Assembly: GCA_964624795.1 (NCBI GenBank)
Contig: CAZUZS010000015.1
Coordinates: 10,377-74,376 of the forward strand
Source: CAZUZS01 sp964624795
GTDB lineage: Bacteria; Calditrichota; Calditrichia; RBG-13-44-9
DNA length: 64,000 bases
Direction of reading: 5' to 3'
Part shown: one piece after another, positions 52,208 to 61,942 of the stretch
Layout: each line of letters begins with the position of its first letter
Numbering within the stretch: the first letter of the stretch is position 1
Notes under the pieces: generated by a model
Told to the model about the DNA's origin: nothing
What the model saw: only the letters and a program-made list of their open reading frames with translations
The model's database searches: none
Translations under genes and position numbers: made by a program

Positions 52208-54220
52208 TTAGTCCGTCTGGGTACTCATCCATTGCTCAAAGGCATCGAATGAGAAATCCCTGCCCAGGAACTCTTTAACCATTGAAGCAGCATCTTTCGA
52301 GCCGCCCGGCTCGAGAATGAGCTTCCGGTATCGTGTAGCAACCGCAGAATTATTCATTCCCTCTTTCTGAAACACGCTGAAAAGATCCTTGGCAATTACC
52401 TCGGACCACATATAGGTATAGTAAATCGCGGAATAGTTATCCAAATGACCAAATGACACATACATGTGGGTATCGTCTACATATTGGAAAGGTGTGTATT
52501 CAGCCTGCAATTTTTTCATCGTGGTCAGCGGATCGAATTTGGTGTAATCCTGATTATAGAAGTTCAGCGAGATGGCTGCGTAGAACATTTGCTGTTCGGT
52601 ATTCAGCCCCAGGTCGAATTTGCGCGTGCGATTCATTTTGTTGATCAGGTCGTCAGGGATGACCTCTCCTGCTTCATTCCGGGCAAACATTTTCAGGATA
52701 GCAGGATCCCATGCCCATTCCTGCAGCAGAATGGAAGGCGTTTCCACAAAATCCCATTCCGTCTTTATCCCGGAGATACCTACCCATTGCTGGCGGCCGG
52801 CAAAAATATGGTGCAGCAGGTGCCCGAATTCATGGAAAAAAGTTTCCACCTGCTCATGCTCCATCAAACCGGGAGTTCCATCCCCTCCGGGAAAATTGCA
52901 CACCAGTGCCGCTTCGGGAACTTGCCGGCCTTCAACGCCGGTAACCACCTGCGACATCATGGCATGTTTGTATTTATCTTTCCTGGGATGCATATCCAGG
53001 TAGAATCTTCCGATGAGCGTATCGCCGCTCCATATTTCATACGGCTCAACACTCTTGTCCCAAACCGGAACATCCGCCTTTTTATAACTCACTTTGAAGA
53101 GGTGTCCGGTAATCTTGAACAGACCATCCCGAACCCGGTCGTAAGCAAAATACTGGCGAAGCGCCTGTGAATCGAAATCGTAATTTTCTTTTTTGACCAA
53201 TTCGCCGATATATGTTTTTTGCCAGTCGCCAACTTCTTTGGCAGCAGGATTTTCGACCTGCAATCGCCGGAGCAGTTCGCGGTAATCGGTGGCAGCGCTT
53301 TTTTCTGCTATTTCCGACACCCTTTTAATAAAATTACCGGCAGCCTCCGGATTTTTAATCATTTTGTCTTCGGTTACATAATATGCATAATTTTTATAGC
53401 CCAGAATTTTGGCAAGCTCATACCGTTTTGCTAACATATCATGCAGAACGGTTTCATTTGCCGGATAGCCGCGATTCCGATATTTTTTGTACAGTTCGAA
53501 GCGCAGGGGATCGGACTTGGCATAAGCAATGAACGGAAAATAATCTGGGTAATCGGTGGTAATGGTGATTTTGCCGTCCGGTCCGGGTTGATGATTTTCA
53601 ATGAAATCCTGTGGTAATCCCGCCAACTGATCTGGAGAATCCAGCTTGATGGAGCGGACATCCTCGCGGATATTCTTGCTGAAATCCTGCCCGATTTTCA
53701 CCAGGTCTTCCTGCAGTTTCTGAATTTTTTCACGGGTGGCTGGGTCCTTATCAACACCCGATCTCCTGAAATCGCGCAGCGTTTTGCTGACATAGTACCG
53801 GGTAGTAGCATCTTCACCCGAGACATCCACGGCGGATATGGCATCGTAAACCGGTCGCGAGAGCTGCAATTCCGTCTCCAGTTTCGAGAATTCCTGCTCG
53901 TATTTTGCCGCTACTTCCCTTACGCCCGGATCGGGATGCACCGCCTGGTAGAGGCTGGTCAGGTTCAGGCGGCGGTCCAGAATAATGTCCAAATCATTCA
54001 TAGGTACCAGCACGGTGGCGATGGTTTTGGGTCCGCTGATCGCCTTTAGCGCTTCGAACGCTTGCCGCGCCTGGACCAAATCCTGTTCACAGGCGTTCTG
54101 GAAAGCTGTTGCCGCTTCACTTTTGGTTTGCGTACCGGTTTTGTCCCCGGCATCCTGCGCCATCGCCGCACTCAGAAAAATAAATAAAAAACTCAAAATC
54201 ACAAGATTAGACTTCCACAT
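52208..54220 (-). CDS. Secreted M3-family zinc metallopeptidase (oligoendopeptidase type)
   Basis: The start at 54220 follows GGAGG by 9 bases and gives 670 residues with a signal peptide (ILSFLFIFLSAAMAQ, cleavage after AMA or AQ expected). The catalytic motif HEFGHLLHH (HExxH equivalent) and a later Glu in the TEWDFVETPS segment are typical of M3 (thimet/Dcp) peptidases. The presence of a signal predicts periplasmic or outer-membrane location rather than the usual cytoplasmic one. Ends at a strong terminator; probably monocistronic. Confidence 0.93.
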   Translation of the reverse strand: MWKSNLVILSFLFIFLSAAMAQDAGDKTGTQTKSEAATAFQNACEQDLVQARQAFEALKAISGPKTIATVLVPMNDLDIILDRRLNLTSLYQAVHPDPGVREVAAKYEQEFSKLETELQLSRPVYDAISAVDVSGEDATTRYYVSKTLRDFRRSGVDKDPATREKIQKLQEDLVKIGQDFSKNIREDVRSIKLDSPDQLAGLPQDFIENHQPGPDGKITITTDYPDYFPFIAYAKSDPLRFELYKKYRNRGYPANETVLHDMLAKRYELAKILGYKNYAYYVTEDKMIKNPEAAGNFIKRVSEIAEKSAATDYRELLRRLQVENPAAKEVGDWQKTYIGELVKKENYDFDSQALRQYFAYDRVRDGLFKITGHLFKVSYKKADVPVWDKSVEPYEIWSGDTLIGRFYLDMHPRKDKYKHAMMSQVVTGVEGRQVPEAALVCNFPGGDGTPGLMEHEQVETFFHEFGHLLHHIFAGRQQWVGISGIKTEWDFVETPSILLQEWAWDPAILKMFARNEAGEVIPDDLINKMNRTRKFDLGLNTEQQMFYAAISLNFYNQDYTKFDPLTTMKKLQAEYTPFQYVDDTHMYVSFGHLDNYSAIYYTYMWSEVIAKDLFSVFQKEGMNNSAVATRYRKLILEPGGSKDAASMVKEFLGRDFSFDAFEQWMSTQTD

Positions 54221-54454
54221 CGAATCCATCCTCCATACATTGATCAGATTAATTGATTTAAAACTCATAGCGGAGAAAATTACGGCAAAAATCCGCTTTT
54301 TGTTACCGCAAATTTAAATGTGGTCAAAGATGAGGGTCTAACGTCTATTCGCCAATTCAGGAAAAAATACGTTTGGTCAGCGAGAAGGATATTGTTTGCA
54401 TGTGCTAAGAAACAACAAAATCGGGCACGAAGAGACGCTAAAAATCAATAATCC

Positions 54455-55423
54455 CTATTCTTCAATCGCTCCCTGTTTCAGCAGCCATTTACAGCTCAAT
54501 TCCACGAGTTGACGCGTCAGTTCCGGATTCCCCGGGTTCATATGCCCAGCGTCTAAATTAACAATGGTTTTTGGTTCGAGAACCATCTCCTGAAGCTTTC
54601 GCCAACTACTTTCCGGAATTTGATTATCCTGCAAACCGTTGATGATTAGGAATTTTGGCTGCATGAAAGGTACATGTAACGCCGGTTCTGCCGGCCGGAT
54701 GGCAGTTGCCGCTCCCCAGGCAACAATCCAGCGAGAAGCCGGCGACAGAAAACGAAGATTATTCTTTAATATTTCAAAAGCATTCACGCCGCCGTAGGCA
54801 ATGATACCCGGTCCCAAGTAAAATTTGTGTTCTAAGCATAAATGGTAAACAGCCGGCACAAAAAGAGCACCAAAACTGTATCCCGCCACGCTGACCCGTT
54901 CTTCATCCGCCCATGGCTGCCTGGCGGCCCAACCCGCCAGAGCCTCTACCTGGGCGGGCACCTTCAAAACCGATTCCCTGATAACCGGTAATTGGGTCAG
55001 CGGCGTTCCGTCATACCAGTACCTGGGACTGTATGGATATTCATACGCAATCACCGCGTTCCGCCCATGTTTTGTGATGTATTTCAAACTTTCCCTGCCA
55101 ATCTCCAACCCACCTAAAACGATTAATACCGGCAAATCATGCTCAGTCAAATCCTTCGGCAAACTCACGGTCGCTCGCATCAATCCGACTTCCTTTCCGC
55201 AAAGTGACAGGTCGATATAGGTCCGGGTTTCGGCGGCAAGCTGAACAGAATACGCGCTATCCCGAACAACGGAAAGATCTGATGTACCCCGCTCCAGTGC
55301 CGAAACCGGGTTTCTGATATACTGCCAACCGCACCACATCAAGACAACCAAAAGGAAGATAAAGATAAGAAGTAAAAAGGTTTTGAACGCCTTTCTTAAT
55401 ATTCTTATCATGGGCTTCCCCAT
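54455..55423 (-). CDS. Membrane-anchored alpha/beta hydrolase
   Basis: 322 residues with an N-terminal transmembrane helix (about 13-35) and a lumenal hydrolase domain. Putative triad: Ser in the elbow GYSFGAL, Asp in INGLQDNQIP and His in LDAGHMNP. The substrate is unknown. It is 234 bases from the M3 peptidase gene and on the same strand. Confidence 0.8.
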   Translation of the reverse strand: MGKPMIRILRKAFKTFLLLIFIFLLVVLMWCGWQYIRNPVSALERGTSDLSVVRDSAYSVQLAAETRTYIDLSLCGKEVGLMRATVSLPKDLTEHDLPVLIVLGGLEIGRESLKYITKHGRNAVIAYEYPYSPRYWYDGTPLTQLPVIRESVLKVPAQVEALAGWAARQPWADEERVSVAGYSFGALFVPAVYHLCLEHKFYLGPGIIAYGGVNAFEILKNNLRFLSPASRWIVAWGAATAIRPAEPALHVPFMQPKFLIINGLQDNQIPESSWRKLQEMVLEPKTIVNLDAGHMNPGNPELTRQLVELSCKWLLKQGAIEE

Positions 55424-55612
55424 TTACAGTGGAATCTTGCCGCACCTCTGCACGAGACTCCTTTTTGCGTACTCACCCACATGATTTTAACGTATCTGGA
55501 CTTGCTTTGCTCCGGTATTTCATTTTTTAAACCGCTTTGAAATTTCCCCCGCAGTTTCTAAGTTATGGTGTTTATTACGATTGTAAAGACAGCTTTTTAA
55601 AAGAGAAACCGA

Positions 55613-56485
55613 ATGATGATACCGTTGCGTTTGGACAGTTCTGTGGCTCACCTGGTTAATATTGCGGTTCTTGTAGAAGCGTTAAAAATCACTGGCATTG
55701 TGCTGGTAATGATGATCCTGGTGGATTTTGTAGATGTGCGCACCAGGGGAAAACTTCAGCAGTGGGTTTCTGGTCACAAAATACAGCAATATTTCACAAC
55801 CAGCATTCTTGGGATTACGCCTGGCTGCACAGGTTCGTTCATGAACGTTTCGCTTTATATGCACGGATTTCTGACATTGGGTGCCATTACCGGAAGCATG
55901 ATTGCCACCAGCGGAGATGCGGCATTCGTCATGCTTGCCAAATTTCCCAAAGTCGCTATTCTCCTAAATCTGCTGCTGCTGCTGCTGGGAGTTGTCTTTG
56001 CGTACATCACCGATTTCCTGGTGAGAAAATTCAAGATCAAACACTGCAAGGAGTGCGGATTGCAGGTTTACCACCGGGATGAAAATTCTGCCGGGCACTA
56101 CTTCAAAGAACACATCTGGGGACATCTCATCAAGAAACACATCTGGCGCGTTTTTTTGTGGACTTTCGCAGCCCTGTTGATCATTCATGTCGGGATGGAA
56201 TATTTCAATCTTGAGGCGTTCGCAAAAGGTCATGCGGTGTTATTGCTGCTTAGCGCGGTTTTTCTGGGGCTTATTCCGGATGCGGCTCCCCAGTATTTTT
56301 TTGTGTTTCTCTACAGTTCGGGCCTCATCCCTTTCAGCATTCTCCTCACCTCTTCCATGGTGCAGGACGGACACGGCCTTCTTCCCCTGTTATCCTACTC
56401 CGTCAAGGACTCCGTGACTATCAAGATTTTTAATGCAATCTACGGTCTGGCTGTCGGTTTGCTGGTCATGGCAATGGGGTTTTAG
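55613..56485 (+). CDS. Putative metal transporter, ArsP_2 / putative manganese transporter family
   Basis: 290 residues, about eight to ten transmembrane helices in two halves. The first half has TSILGITPGCTGSFMNVSLY and GSMIATSGDAAFVMLAKFP, the second GLIPDAAPQYFFV; such paired glycine/proline motifs mark this family. The central loop is Cys/His-rich (CKECGLQVYHRDEN then HYFKEHIWGHLIKKH) and may bind metal. I looked for a manganese riboswitch upstream and saw none. Confidence 0.8.
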   Translation: MMIPLRLDSSVAHLVNIAVLVEALKITGIVLVMMILVDFVDVRTRGKLQQWVSGHKIQQYFTTSILGITPGCTGSFMNVSLYMHGFLTLGAITGSMIATSGDAAFVMLAKFPKVAILLNLLLLLLGVVFAYITDFLVRKFKIKHCKECGLQVYHRDENSAGHYFKEHIWGHLIKKHIWRVFLWTFAALLIIHVGMEYFNLEAFAKGHAVLLLLSAVFLGLIPDAAPQYFFVFLYSSGLIPFSILLTSSMVQDGHGLLPLLSYSVKDSVTIKIFNAIYGLAVGLLVMAMGF

Positions 56486-56889
56486 ATACCTGTTTCTGTT
56501 TGTATTGCAATTTGAAGACATTCGGAAATAAATTTAACAACCTATCGGCAGAATGATTACTGCAGGTCTGGTTAACCCGGATTGAAATTGGGATGCCGAC
56601 AGATTCAAATTAAATTTGATCGAATACCGGCTCGCTCTCCATAATTATCATAAAAAAATCCTCCAATTTTCCTTCATGCACAATACATCCTTTTTTTAAT
56701 TCTATATAAGCATAGAATAAACAATAACATGCGCGCGTACATGGAGTGATGCGCTTCATTCAAAAATATTTTCTCCTCGATGTGACTTTTTTAAACTTTC
56801 CGGCGACTTAACTAACAGAAAGGAAACGGAAAATGAAAATGACGGCAATAAACGAAATACACAAGATCCATAAACAGGAGGTTCAAAAA
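56486..56889 (+). other. Intergenic region before the repeat protein
   Basis: About 400 AT-rich bases. A TATATAA element at about 56703 could be a -10 box. An alternative upstream start of the repeat protein (56833, with AAAGGAAACGGAAA before it) would use the last 57 bases. No RNA gene or repeat was seen. Confidence 0.4.
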
Positions 56890-57345
56890 ATGAAAAGAAG
56901 CATGATTGTTACCGCCACATTGTTTGTCGCCCTGGTTTTGGTTGTAAGTTTGCTTAGCCACACCAGTGTCAACTCTGTAACGAACAAAAATCTGCATCAT
57001 CCCTCTATCTGGAACCAGATAGCACCGCCAAGCAATCCCGATCTATCAACCTGGAACCCTATTGCACCACCGAGAATTCCCGACCTGGCGACCTGGAACC
57101 CCATCGCACCGCCCAGAATTCCCGATCTGGCTTGCTGGAATCCCATTGCACCACCCAGAATTCCCGATCTGGCTTGCTGGAATCCCATTGCACCACCCAG
57201 AATTCCCGATCTGGCGACCTGGAACCCAATCGCACCACCCCGTATTCCCGATTTAGCTACCTGGAATCCGATTGCGCCGCCGAGAATACCTGACCTGGCG
57301 ACCTGGAATCCCATTGCTCCGCCGCGTATTCCTGACTATGCATAA
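56890..57345 (+). CDS. Exported protein of eight 14-residue tandem repeats
   Basis: The start at 56890 has an ideal ribosome site (AGGAGG, 8 bases before). 151 residues: an N-terminal hydrophobic helix (signal or anchor, MIVTATLFVALVLVVSLLSH), a short linker, then eight copies of WNPIAPPRIPDLAT (57010-57342). Copies 1 and 8 are variant; copies 3 and 4 end in Cys instead of Thr. The copies differ mainly at synonymous sites, so the protein sequence is under selection. No known repeat family is recognised. A terminator follows. Confidence 0.85.
   Translation: MKRSMIVTATLFVALVLVVSLLSHTSVNSVTNKNLHHPSIWNQIAPPSNPDLSTWNPIAPPRIPDLATWNPIAPPRIPDLACWNPIAPPRIPDLACWNPIAPPRIPDLATWNPIAPPRIPDLATWNPIAPPRIPDLATWNPIAPPRIPDYA
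57010..57342 (+). repeat. 42-bp tandem repeat, 8 copies
   Basis: Units of 42 bases in frame with the gene at 56890. Copies 4 and 5 are nearly identical (recent duplication). Others differ at several third codon positions. The reverse strand is also open, an artefact of the repeat. Confidence 0.9.
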
Positions 57346-57396
57346 AACATCAAAAGGAAAGCAACGGGCATAACAGTAATATACATTAGCCTCTGC

Positions 57397-57430
57397 AAAG
57401 TGCCGGTTCCCCCCATGGATCGGCACTTTT
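57397..57430 (+). terminator. Terminator of the repeat-protein gene
   Basis: Stem AAAGTGCCG (57397-57405) / CGGCACTTT (57421-57429) with a 15-base loop, followed by TTATTTG, 52 bases past the stop. Confidence 0.8.
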
Positions 57431-57671
57431 ATTTGTATTTCCCAAAAAATGATCGTGGATGCAACTGCTCTTCGGGATCCTGAATATTTGTTTATCAGGG
57501 AAGGATGTTAGATTGCATGGCATGACAGGATTGGAATTGTGGCAAAGGTAGCCCGTTTCATTGCAGCAAACAAGTGGTGGGAAAAGATCAAATTCCCCCT
57601 GCATCCCCTTTTCTATTCCCCACTATTCCCCGTGACCTTCAGAGACCAACCGGAATTATCCATCACAACAG

Positions 57672-60600
57672 TTATTTTCGTTTTAAAATCATACCGGTAG
57701 CCGCAATTACCAGTGCCAAGAACGTGAATAGTCCATATATAAAGATGGGCGATTTCTTTTCAATTTTTACCGGGCTGCGATCGCCAACCACAATAAATGG
57801 CGCCCAGTAAAAGGGATCTTTATGCATGTCGTCCGCCGATTTCAAGTAATCCAACTTGGCGTTGCGCAGTGCGGCGTCCCGGGTCATCCCTGACTTCAGG
57901 TAATGATAAAAACTTTCCATGATCACCTGCGTCGCCTCGTCTTCCACGCTCCACAGGCTGACTACCAGCCCAGGCACTCCGGCATACTGAAATGCCCGGG
58001 TTACCCCGATCAGCCCCTCCCCTTTGCTGAGCTTGCCTAATGCGGTGTTGCAAGCACTCAGAACAACCAGGTCGGCGTTTAGATGCATGTCGAATATTTC
58101 ATAAGTCTGTAGAAGGCCGTCATCTTTCGAATTTAAATTCTGCGAGAAGACAATCTTGGAATACATCGGTTCGCTGTCATCTGAAATAAAATGGGTTGCC
58201 AGGTGGATCAGTCGGAAATCCGCTGCCCGGGATTTGAATTCTCCCTCATTGGCGGCCTGACCGGTGTAAACGCGGTCTCCCTTACCGTTGACCAAATCTT
58301 CGATACCCTTCACTTCAGCTTCCGAGTTGGGAAGCGGCAGAAAATGCGGGCCGCGGGGCATTCTTGCAGAATCAGGCCGGGAATTGTCAGAATCTTCCGG
58401 GATGGAGAAATCCGGATTACCCATTGCCAACAAGTTCTTAACCGGATTTCGTGATACTTGCAGTGAAGGATTCAGCGCACTGACCGATGACGAATAAGAA
58501 ATGTTGAATTTTTCCAGAAGCAATTTGGCATGTGAAAAATCGTATCGATTCCGGGTGCCGGTAGTATCGGTCACTAGTGCTTCAAACGGCAAGTAATTCA
58601 AAAAGTCGTCCGGCACAATTATCAAATCGGCTCTATTTCGCAGAACAGGTTCCAAAGGCTTCAACAGTAGCTCGTACAATTTGAAAGCAGGCTCCACCGA
58701 GAAGTCAGCCAGTTCTGGACTCCATGTCGCTCCATTTCTTATAACCTTATCGGATGACCGCTGCCGAAACATCGGGCTCAAATTGCCCATCATTGTGTCC
58801 AATTCCACCCTGGAAATGCTGATTTCCCGGTAATAAAGCGAATCTTTGGTCAACGCAAAAACCGATGTGCGCTCCGGGCCAACGACAAATTCCACCAGCA
58901 CCTGCCGCGGATCGAGAATTGTGGATTGCACTTCTTTGACAGTGAGAGGCTCTGAAGAAGTGATCTGGTAATAGGATTTTTGGGTTTCCCTGACCCAGGC
59001 GATGAGCGAATCCTTTTTGAGCTGCAGTGCGGCAATCTTCTGATCCAGTTCCAGGATCTTTGGCCGGTCCGGCTCCGCTTTGGCCAGTTCCTCCGACAGC
59101 GACTCGTGGTTCACACTCATGTGCAACCGGATTTCATTCAACTGCGCAAAAATACTGTCCGGAATCAACGTACTGAGAAGGAATTGGCTCTTTGACAGGA
59201 TATTCAACAGGCTTCGCGCTTTATATTTTTCAGCTACCATGAAAGCCCTGTCGGGTTTCTTTTGCGTCGCAAACAAATGGATCAATGAAGGGTAGACCTC
59301 ATACTTATCCTGCAGAAAACCGCTGCTCAGCGATTGAATATCCAGATCCTGCCGGATAGAGTCGAATATCGCAATCGCCTGCGAATATTGATCGATTGCT
59401 TTCCCGTCCATCTTCAATTTCTCATATGCAGCGCCCAGACCAGCATGTGCTTCCCAAATTATTTGTGCATCCTGGGCCTCGATGCCAATTTCAAGCGCCT
59501 GGCCATGGTTGTTCAGGGCCTTTTCATAATGCCCGCGATTATAATTGAGCGTCCCCAAGTTCCGCAGGATGTAACCCTCCAGCGCCCGGTCATGCGTTTC
59601 CCTGGCAATTTGCATGGCATCCTCAAAATTCTGCTGCGCCTTGCGATATTCATGCAGATCGAGGTAGGCTTCGGCAGAGCCGGTGTAATTCAGGCGATTG
59701 AGCGATGCGAAGCCGCTCCTTGTCGCCAGTTCAGTTGATTGTTGGAAGAATTCCAGCGCTTTGCGATTTTCCTGTTTGTCTTTGTGGGCCAGTCCAATAT
59801 TATAAAGTGTCTGAATTTCCCTCCTCACCAGGCCGGTCTTGCGGAATAAAACAAGCGATTGTTGGAAATACTCCAGGCCTTTGTCCACATTTCCCAAAAA
59901 CGCGTAAACCCCGCCAATGTCATTCAAGGTACCTGCTTCCGCCGCGATATCGCCGATCTTCCGCGCTACCTTCAAAGATTCGTTAAAATAGGCCAGCGCC
60001 CGGCGGAAATTGCCGAGAAAAAATGAGATACTTCCCATTTTTGAGAAAGCATACGACACCATTTCGACATCGTTGAGTTTAAGCGATAGCGCAAGGAGGC
60101 TCTTCCCGGCCTGCATGGCTTTTTGGTATTTCATTCTCCCCCGGTTCAAATTGAAAAGGGTGTAGTAAGCATAGATCAGGTCAGGATCCAGTTCCAGGGA
60201 TTTTTGGAGCATCGGCTCCGCTTGTTCCCAATCATATTGATAAAAATAGGATAGTCCCAATCCCAGCCAGGCATTGGCATTTTGCGGCGAAGTGGAAATT
60301 ATTTCCCGGAAGAAACGGATTGCGGGATCCAGGTTTTCCATCGCCCGGCAGGCAGCAGGCAAACCGCCATTCGGTCCATAAGCTTCGATAAAGGAAGGAT
60401 CCAGTGCGATGCATTTTTTTAATTTGGGAATTGCTTCATCATATTTTTCCTGCTGAATGTCAATCTTGGCGAGCGCATACCAGGCGCAGGCATTTTCCGG
60501 ATTGGCATCCAACATACCGGAGAAAAAGGACCGGGCTTGCTCCAGACTATCATTTAGGACAAAGGCATCTACTAATTTTCGGTAGCCCGGTTTGAAATCG

Positions 60601-60785
60601 GGGTTTTCTTCGAGCAATTTCCTGAGAGAATGAACGGCAGTTCCATATTCCTTCTCGCCCATCAGTTTCAGGCAATCGAAGTATCGCGTTTGCAGCGCAT
60701 TCTGGTACTCGCCGCTAACTTGTGGGATTGCTGAATTGAGCAAAATAAAAATAATTGAGAATAGAACAAGAGAGGAGGTGCGCAT
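57672..60785 (-). CDS. TPR-CHAT protein with C-terminal membrane anchor
   Basis: 1037 residues from 60785 (GGGGA 5 bases upstream; longer GTG/ATG starts are possible). Order: signal peptide or anchor (VLFSIIFILLNSAI), about a dozen TPR units (roughly 30-480), a coiled linker, then a caspase-like CHAT domain with His in HLATHF (about residue 865) and Cys in LSACNT (about 912). A transmembrane helix lies at the very C-terminus (FIYGLFTFLALVIAATGMIL). Last gene of the sigma/anti-sigma cluster. The catalytic dyad is intact, so protease activity is likely. Where it acts is not clear. Confidence 0.9.
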   Translation of the reverse strand: MRTSSLVLFSIIFILLNSAIPQVSGEYQNALQTRYFDCLKLMGEKEYGTAVHSLRKLLEENPDFKPGYRKLVDAFVLNDSLEQARSFFSGMLDANPENACAWYALAKIDIQQEKYDEAIPKLKKCIALDPSFIEAYGPNGGLPAACRAMENLDPAIRFFREIISTSPQNANAWLGLGLSYFYQYDWEQAEPMLQKSLELDPDLIYAYYTLFNLNRGRMKYQKAMQAGKSLLALSLKLNDVEMVSYAFSKMGSISFFLGNFRRALAYFNESLKVARKIGDIAAEAGTLNDIGGVYAFLGNVDKGLEYFQQSLVLFRKTGLVRREIQTLYNIGLAHKDKQENRKALEFFQQSTELATRSGFASLNRLNYTGSAEAYLDLHEYRKAQQNFEDAMQIARETHDRALEGYILRNLGTLNYNRGHYEKALNNHGQALEIGIEAQDAQIIWEAHAGLGAAYEKLKMDGKAIDQYSQAIAIFDSIRQDLDIQSLSSGFLQDKYEVYPSLIHLFATQKKPDRAFMVAEKYKARSLLNILSKSQFLLSTLIPDSIFAQLNEIRLHMSVNHESLSEELAKAEPDRPKILELDQKIAALQLKKDSLIAWVRETQKSYYQITSSEPLTVKEVQSTILDPRQVLVEFVVGPERTSVFALTKDSLYYREISISRVELDTMMGNLSPMFRQRSSDKVIRNGATWSPELADFSVEPAFKLYELLLKPLEPVLRNRADLIIVPDDFLNYLPFEALVTDTTGTRNRYDFSHAKLLLEKFNISYSSSVSALNPSLQVSRNPVKNLLAMGNPDFSIPEDSDNSRPDSARMPRGPHFLPLPNSEAEVKGIEDLVNGKGDRVYTGQAANEGEFKSRAADFRLIHLATHFISDDSEPMYSKIVFSQNLNSKDDGLLQTYEIFDMHLNADLVVLSACNTALGKLSKGEGLIGVTRAFQYAGVPGLVVSLWSVEDEATQVIMESFYHYLKSGMTRDAALRNAKLDYLKSADDMHKDPFYWAPFIVVGDRSPVKIEKKSPIFIYGLFTFLALVIAATGMILKRK

Positions 60786-60861
60786 CGTTTTCCCCATATT
60801 AATCACATTTGAATGGAAGATTCCTGCCGGAATGCCATCCAGACAAATGAATTATGGGAAT

Positions 60862-61935
60862 TTATTTTCCGGAAATCAAGATTTTTTGCAGGTTGTTCAG
60901 CATCTGCCGGGCAACATCTGACTTGCGGCCTTTCAGCGCTATTACCTTTTCAAAATACGCTTTTGCGGCATTGCCGTCCTGCTTCATCAGGAAGGCTTTC
61001 CCCAGGTACCAGTAAGCCATTTCCTCGATGCGGTCACTGCTTGCGAGTTGCGCCGCTGCCTGCAGATGTTGAATGCCTCTGTCAATTTGGAGTTGGTCAA
61101 CCGCTTCAATACCGTCGCTCAGATTTTTGTTACCTTCCAGGATATACGTCAGCCCGCACAAATAATTTGTATATGCAATATCTGTGGCAGAGGGATTTTC
61201 CCGGATATATTTTTCCAGTCCGGCTGCCGCCGCGGGATATGCGCCTTTCCTGAAATCAAGGAGGGCCTGGTTCAGCCGGGCATCCTCCGCACCACGGGTA
61301 ATGTTGACAATCTGCTCCGGCGAGATTTTAGCCAGATCCGCGTAGCCCGGCGTAGTACTACGGAGATACGGAAGCAGCAGCACCAACAGCGCAATTGCAA
61401 ATGCGGTGACAGCAAGCGGTATCAGACGCGGCGCCGGGGCGGGAAGTATTTTGTCCCACAGCCCGGCGAGCGCGTTTGCCCCCGCCCCAACCTTTTCTCT
61501 CACTTTCTCCGCCAAAGGCCGCGTGCCAATTTTTGTTTTCGGCAAGCCGGCATCCCCAAGGTATTGCGCCAGGGAATTATATTCCGCTGTCATGGCCGCC
61601 ATTTTCTTGCTGCACGCTTTGCAGGAAGCCAGGTGTTTCTCCACGGCAGCTATCTCCTTTCCGGAGAGCCTGCTGCCATCGTAATCAGGTTCACCGGCCC
61701 GGGAATTGGTAAATACGACATAACGCTCCAGCAATTCCGCGTCCACATGAGACGACCGGTTGGCCTGTTTCAAGCCTGTCATGATAGAATTGATCTCTTG
61801 GAAGTGCTTCCGACAACTTTCGCATTGTGCCAGATGTGCTCTGATTCTTGCCTGTTCCTGGGGATTTAGATCGTTGAAATCGAGTATCTTATCCCTGATT
61901 TTTTCGCAAATGCTCATCTTATCCTTCATATTCAT
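60862..61935 (-). CDS. Membrane anti-sigma factor with two zinc fingers and TPRs
   Basis: 357 residues: two zf-HC2-like anti-sigma motifs, HLAQCESC (about 34-41) and HLASCKAC (about 94-101), a transmembrane helix (IPLAVTAFAIALLVLLLPYL, about 172-191), then a TPR-like C-terminal domain outside the membrane. Its ribosome site overlaps the stop codon of the sigma gene (TGGAGGTGAG). It probably holds the sigma factor until a signal is received by the TPR part. The doubled zinc finger is unusual. Confidence 0.88.
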   Translation of the reverse strand: MNMKDKMSICEKIRDKILDFNDLNPQEQARIRAHLAQCESCRKHFQEINSIMTGLKQANRSSHVDAELLERYVVFTNSRAGEPDYDGSRLSGKEIAAVEKHLASCKACSKKMAAMTAEYNSLAQYLGDAGLPKTKIGTRPLAEKVREKVGAGANALAGLWDKILPAPAPRLIPLAVTAFAIALLVLLLPYLRSTTPGYADLAKISPEQIVNITRGAEDARLNQALLDFRKGAYPAAAAGLEKYIRENPSATDIAYTNYLCGLTYILEGNKNLSDGIEAVDQLQIDRGIQHLQAAAQLASSDRIEEMAYWYLGKAFLMKQDGNAAKAYFEKVIALKGRKSDVARQMLNNLQKILISGK

Positions 61936-61942
61936 TTCCCTC

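Noticed and set aside
55446..55612. Manganese (yybP-ykoY) riboswitch before the ArsP_2-like gene
   Set aside because: Conserved loop sequences were not found in the leader.
56997..57314. Open frame antisense to the repeat protein
   Set aside because: An artefact of the 42-bp repeat; no ribosome site and no start outside the repeat.
57010..57342. CRISPR array
   Set aside because: Repeats are contiguous, in frame and without spacers; they encode a protein.
60813..61253. 146-codon plus-strand ORF
   Set aside because: Antisense to the anti-sigma gene, Cys/Arg/Pro-rich shadow composition.
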